From positions 1-8,335 of the forward strand of contig JBAXWR010000309.1 in the NCBI GenBank assembly GCA_037128295.1: 8,335 nucleotides of DNA. Direction: 5' to 3'. The notes under the pieces were generated by a model, which ran no database searches, had not been told where the DNA came from, and saw only the letters and a program-made list of their open reading frames with translations. This stretch comes from JAAFHB01 sp037128295. GTDB taxonomy: Bacteria > Bacteroidota > Bacteroidia > Bacteroidales > Prolixibacteraceae. Made by a program: the position numbers and the translations under genes. Shown here piece by piece: positions 7,066 through 8,335 of the stretch. The number at the start of each line of letters is the position of its first letter. Position 1 is the first letter of the stretch.

Positions 7066-7346
7066 AAGACAACAAACATCATAACGGCACTTTCTCCCTT
7101 ATGACCTGTCATTGCGAGGTTTGCGACAGAATACATTATCAATCAACTGATTAAAATGCAAACCGTGGCAATCTCATCCTAAGAAGCAGGGTTCCAGAAA
7201 CATTGTTTTGAAGGTGCTTCAAACATGGGATTGCTTCACCAAACACATTAAAACTACTAACCATTTTATTCACAATCGTTTGGTTCGCAATGACAGTTCA
7301 TAGAGGGAGATCGTCCTAACTAATTCAGTGCTAACCATGTTGTCTT
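7066..7346. repeat. Large imperfect palindrome inside array unit 1 (cloverleaf-capable)
   Basis: Nested inverted repeats, outside to inside: AAGACAACA (7066-7074) with TGTTGTCTT (7338-7346); GCACT (7087-7091) with AGTGC (7327-7331); and TCTCCCT..CTGTCATTGCGA (7093-7117) with its near-exact complement at 7285-7310 (one bulge, one mismatch). Inside are three hairpins: ATTGC-GGTTTGC with GCAAACC-GCAAT (7111-7172), GCAATCTCAT/ATGGGATTGC plus GAAGCA/TGCTTC (7168-7234), and ATTGC-ACCAAAC with GTTTGGT-GCAAT (7230-7291). Neighbouring hairpins share the ATTGC modules, so alternative folds compete. GTCATTGCGAG/GCAATCTC strings are known as dispersed bacterial palindromes; an RNA or single-stranded DNA role is speculative. 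Confidence 0.75.
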
Positions 7347-7402
7347 GCACGATCATTATCCCGGCACAATCAACAGGCTGAAGGCCTAGCATACTCTAGC
7401 CC

Positions 7403-7494
7403 AATGGCAACGCCTTGGGAAATGATAAAACAACAGCTAATGGCAACGCCTTGGGAAACGATGAAACAATAACCAATGGCAACGCCCTGGGAAA
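7403..7494. repeat. 36-bp minisatellite, three copies (unit 1)
   Basis: AATGGCAACGCC(T/C)TGGGAAA recurs at 7403, 7439 and 7475, a 36-bp period. Where preceded by CCC the core folds as CCCAA-(T)-GGC-AAC-GCC-TTGGG, an 8-bp stem with one bulged base and a 3-base loop. The third copy has CCCTGGG in place of CCTTGGG, which weakens the stem. Confidence 0.8.
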
Positions 7495-7539
7495 ACGGGC
7501 AAAATTGCGGAGTGTGCCACAAAGTTTTAAAAGTTGGGG

Positions 7540-7820
7540 AAGACAACAAACATCATAACGGCACTTTCTCCCTTATGACCTGTCATTGCGAGGTTTGCGA
7601 CAGAATACATTATCAATCAACTGATTAAAATGCAAACCGTGGCAATCTCATCCTAAGAAGCAGGGTTCCAGAAACATTGTTTTGAAGGTGCTTCAAACAT
7701 GGGATTGCTTCACCAAACACATTAAAACTACTAACCATTTTATTCACAATCGTTTGGTTCGCAATGACAGTTCATAGAGGGAGATCGTCCTAACTAATTC
7801 AGTGCTAACCATGTTGTCTT
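7540..7820. repeat. Large imperfect palindrome inside array unit 2
   Basis: Second copy of the palindrome described at 7066-7346, shifted by 474 bp and identical by eye. All stems are preserved because no base differs. Confidence 0.75.
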
Positions 7821-7876
7821 GCACGATCATTATCCCGGCACAATCAACAGGCTGAAGGCCTAGCATACTCTAGCCC

Positions 7877-7933
7877 AATGGCAACGCCTTGGGAAACGAT
7901 GAAACAACAACCCAATGGCAACGCCCTGGGAAA
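7877..7933. repeat. 37-bp-period minisatellite, two copies (unit 2)
   Basis: The same core lies at 7877-7896 and 7914-7933, spaced 37 bp apart. One copy fewer than in unit 1; the final copy again carries the CCCTGGG variant, so the terminal copy is the same type in both units and the difference is an internal gain or loss. Confidence 0.8.
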
Positions 7934-7938
7934 ACAGG

Positions 7939-8335
7939 CAAGATCGCGGAATGCGCCACAAAGTTTTAAAAGTTGGGGAAGACAACAAACATCATAACGG
8001 CACTTTCTCCCTTATGACCTGTCATTGCGAGGTTTGCGACAGAATACATTATCAATCAACTGATTAAAATGCAAACCGTGGCAATCTCATCCTAAGAAGC
8101 AGGGTTCCAGAAACATTGTTTTGAAGGTGCTTCAAACATGGGATTGCTTCACCAAACACATTAAAACTACTAACCATTTTATTCACAATCGTTTGGTTCG
8201 CAATGACAGTTCATAGAGGGAGATCGTCCTAACTAATTCAGTGCTAACCATGTTGTCTTGCACGATCATTATCCCGGCACAATCAACAGGCTGAAGGCCT
8301 AGCATACTCTAGCCCAATGGCAACGCCTTGGGAAA
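7939..8335. repeat. Tandem array unit 3 (truncated by window end)
   Basis: This is the third direct copy. Its 7955-8335 block matches the 381-bp block of units 1 and 2. The left junction reads CAAGATCGCGGAATGCGCC, slightly different from the other two. The window ends at the GGGAAA after the first minisatellite copy, precisely where units 1 and 2 start to differ, so the array probably continues beyond the window. Confidence 0.9.
7979..8259. repeat. Large imperfect palindrome inside array unit 3
   Basis: Third copy of the palindrome, shifted by 439 bp from unit 2 and identical by eye. Because the copies are identical there is no covariation here to test whether the fold is maintained by selection. 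Confidence 0.75.

Larger units (their letters stand above)
7026..7499. repeat. Tandem array unit 1 (474 bp)
   Basis: This is the first of three direct repeats. It opens with CAAAATTGCGGA, and its 7042-7422 block (381 bp) is identical by eye to the corresponding blocks of units 2 and 3. It contains the ~280-bp imperfect palindrome and ends in three copies of a 36-bp minisatellite, one more than unit 2, which accounts for the 35-bp length difference. No open frame of credible length is present, so the unit is non-coding. Confidence 0.92.
7500..7938. repeat. Tandem array unit 2 (439 bp)
   Basis: This is the second direct copy. Its 7516-7896 block matches 7042-7422 base for base by eye. The left junction differs from unit 1 only at a few positions (GGAGTGTGCC instead of GGATTGCGCC). 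It carries two minisatellite copies (7877-7896 and 7914-7933) where unit 1 has three. Near-zero divergence in the block, with changes confined to the junction, points to recent duplication by unequal exchange. Confidence 0.92.

Noticed and set aside
7093..7310. Integron attC-like cassette site
   Set aside because: The palindrome superficially recalls attC folding, but no RYYYAAC/GTTRRRY core pair, cassette gene or integrase is seen, and the units carry no coding sequence.
7026..8335. CRISPR array
   Set aside because: The repeated block is 381 bp and directly abuts the next unit, with no short repeats separated by unique spacers; the 36-bp minisatellite has near-identical intervals, not diverse spacers.

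Overview
The window looks like part of a carbohydrate-degradation locus from a Bacteroidota bacterium, followed by a non-coding, repeat-rich tail. The assignment rests on three things. There is a co-directional run of exported (alpha/alpha)6-type enzymes of the kind common in polysaccharide utilization loci. Strong Shine-Dalgarno sequences are absent. The tail carries short CTCCGAAGGAG-type and CCCTGGGTT...ACCCAGGG-type palindromes, which I recall as dispersed repeats in Bacteroidota genomes. I cannot name a genus, and no SusC/SusD pair, regulator or sulfatase lies inside the window.

Bases 2-6546 hold four plus-strand genes packed as one operon, with gaps of 21 and 24 bp and then a 4-bp ATGA overlap. 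(1) The C-terminal half of a GH105 unsaturated uronyl hydrolase. (2) A 577-aa exported protein of a conserved but, as far as I know, uncharacterised family with toroid-plus-beta-sheet architecture, a lyase-like candidate. (3) A 638-aa exported protein of a second unassigned toroid-like family. (4) A 777-aa GH95-like exo-glycosidase whose expected base Asp position is occupied by Glu. GH105 enzymes clear the unsaturated uronic acid left by a polysaccharide lyase, and GH95 enzymes remove alpha-linked L-fucose or L-galactose. The natural reading is that the operon degrades a branched, uronic-acid-containing polysaccharide (pectic rhamnogalacturonan, plant or algal mucilage, or similar), with gene 2 and/or gene 3 as the lyase(s) that feed GH105. 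That pathway is inference.

Bases 6547-7025 contain no convincing gene but a string of inverted repeats. Bases 7026-8335 hold a tandem array of a 439-474 bp unit: two full copies and a third cut by the window end. A 381-bp block is identical by eye in all three copies. Inside each unit is a roughly 280-bp imperfect palindrome that can fold as a closing stem plus three hairpins built from four alternating ATTGC/GCAAT modules. It is followed by a 36-37 bp minisatellite whose copy number differs between units (three, then two). The window ends exactly at the base where copies 1 and 2 first diverge, which suggests a contig broken by the repeat. The two unassigned enzyme families and the folded tandem repeat are the parts most likely to be undescribed.
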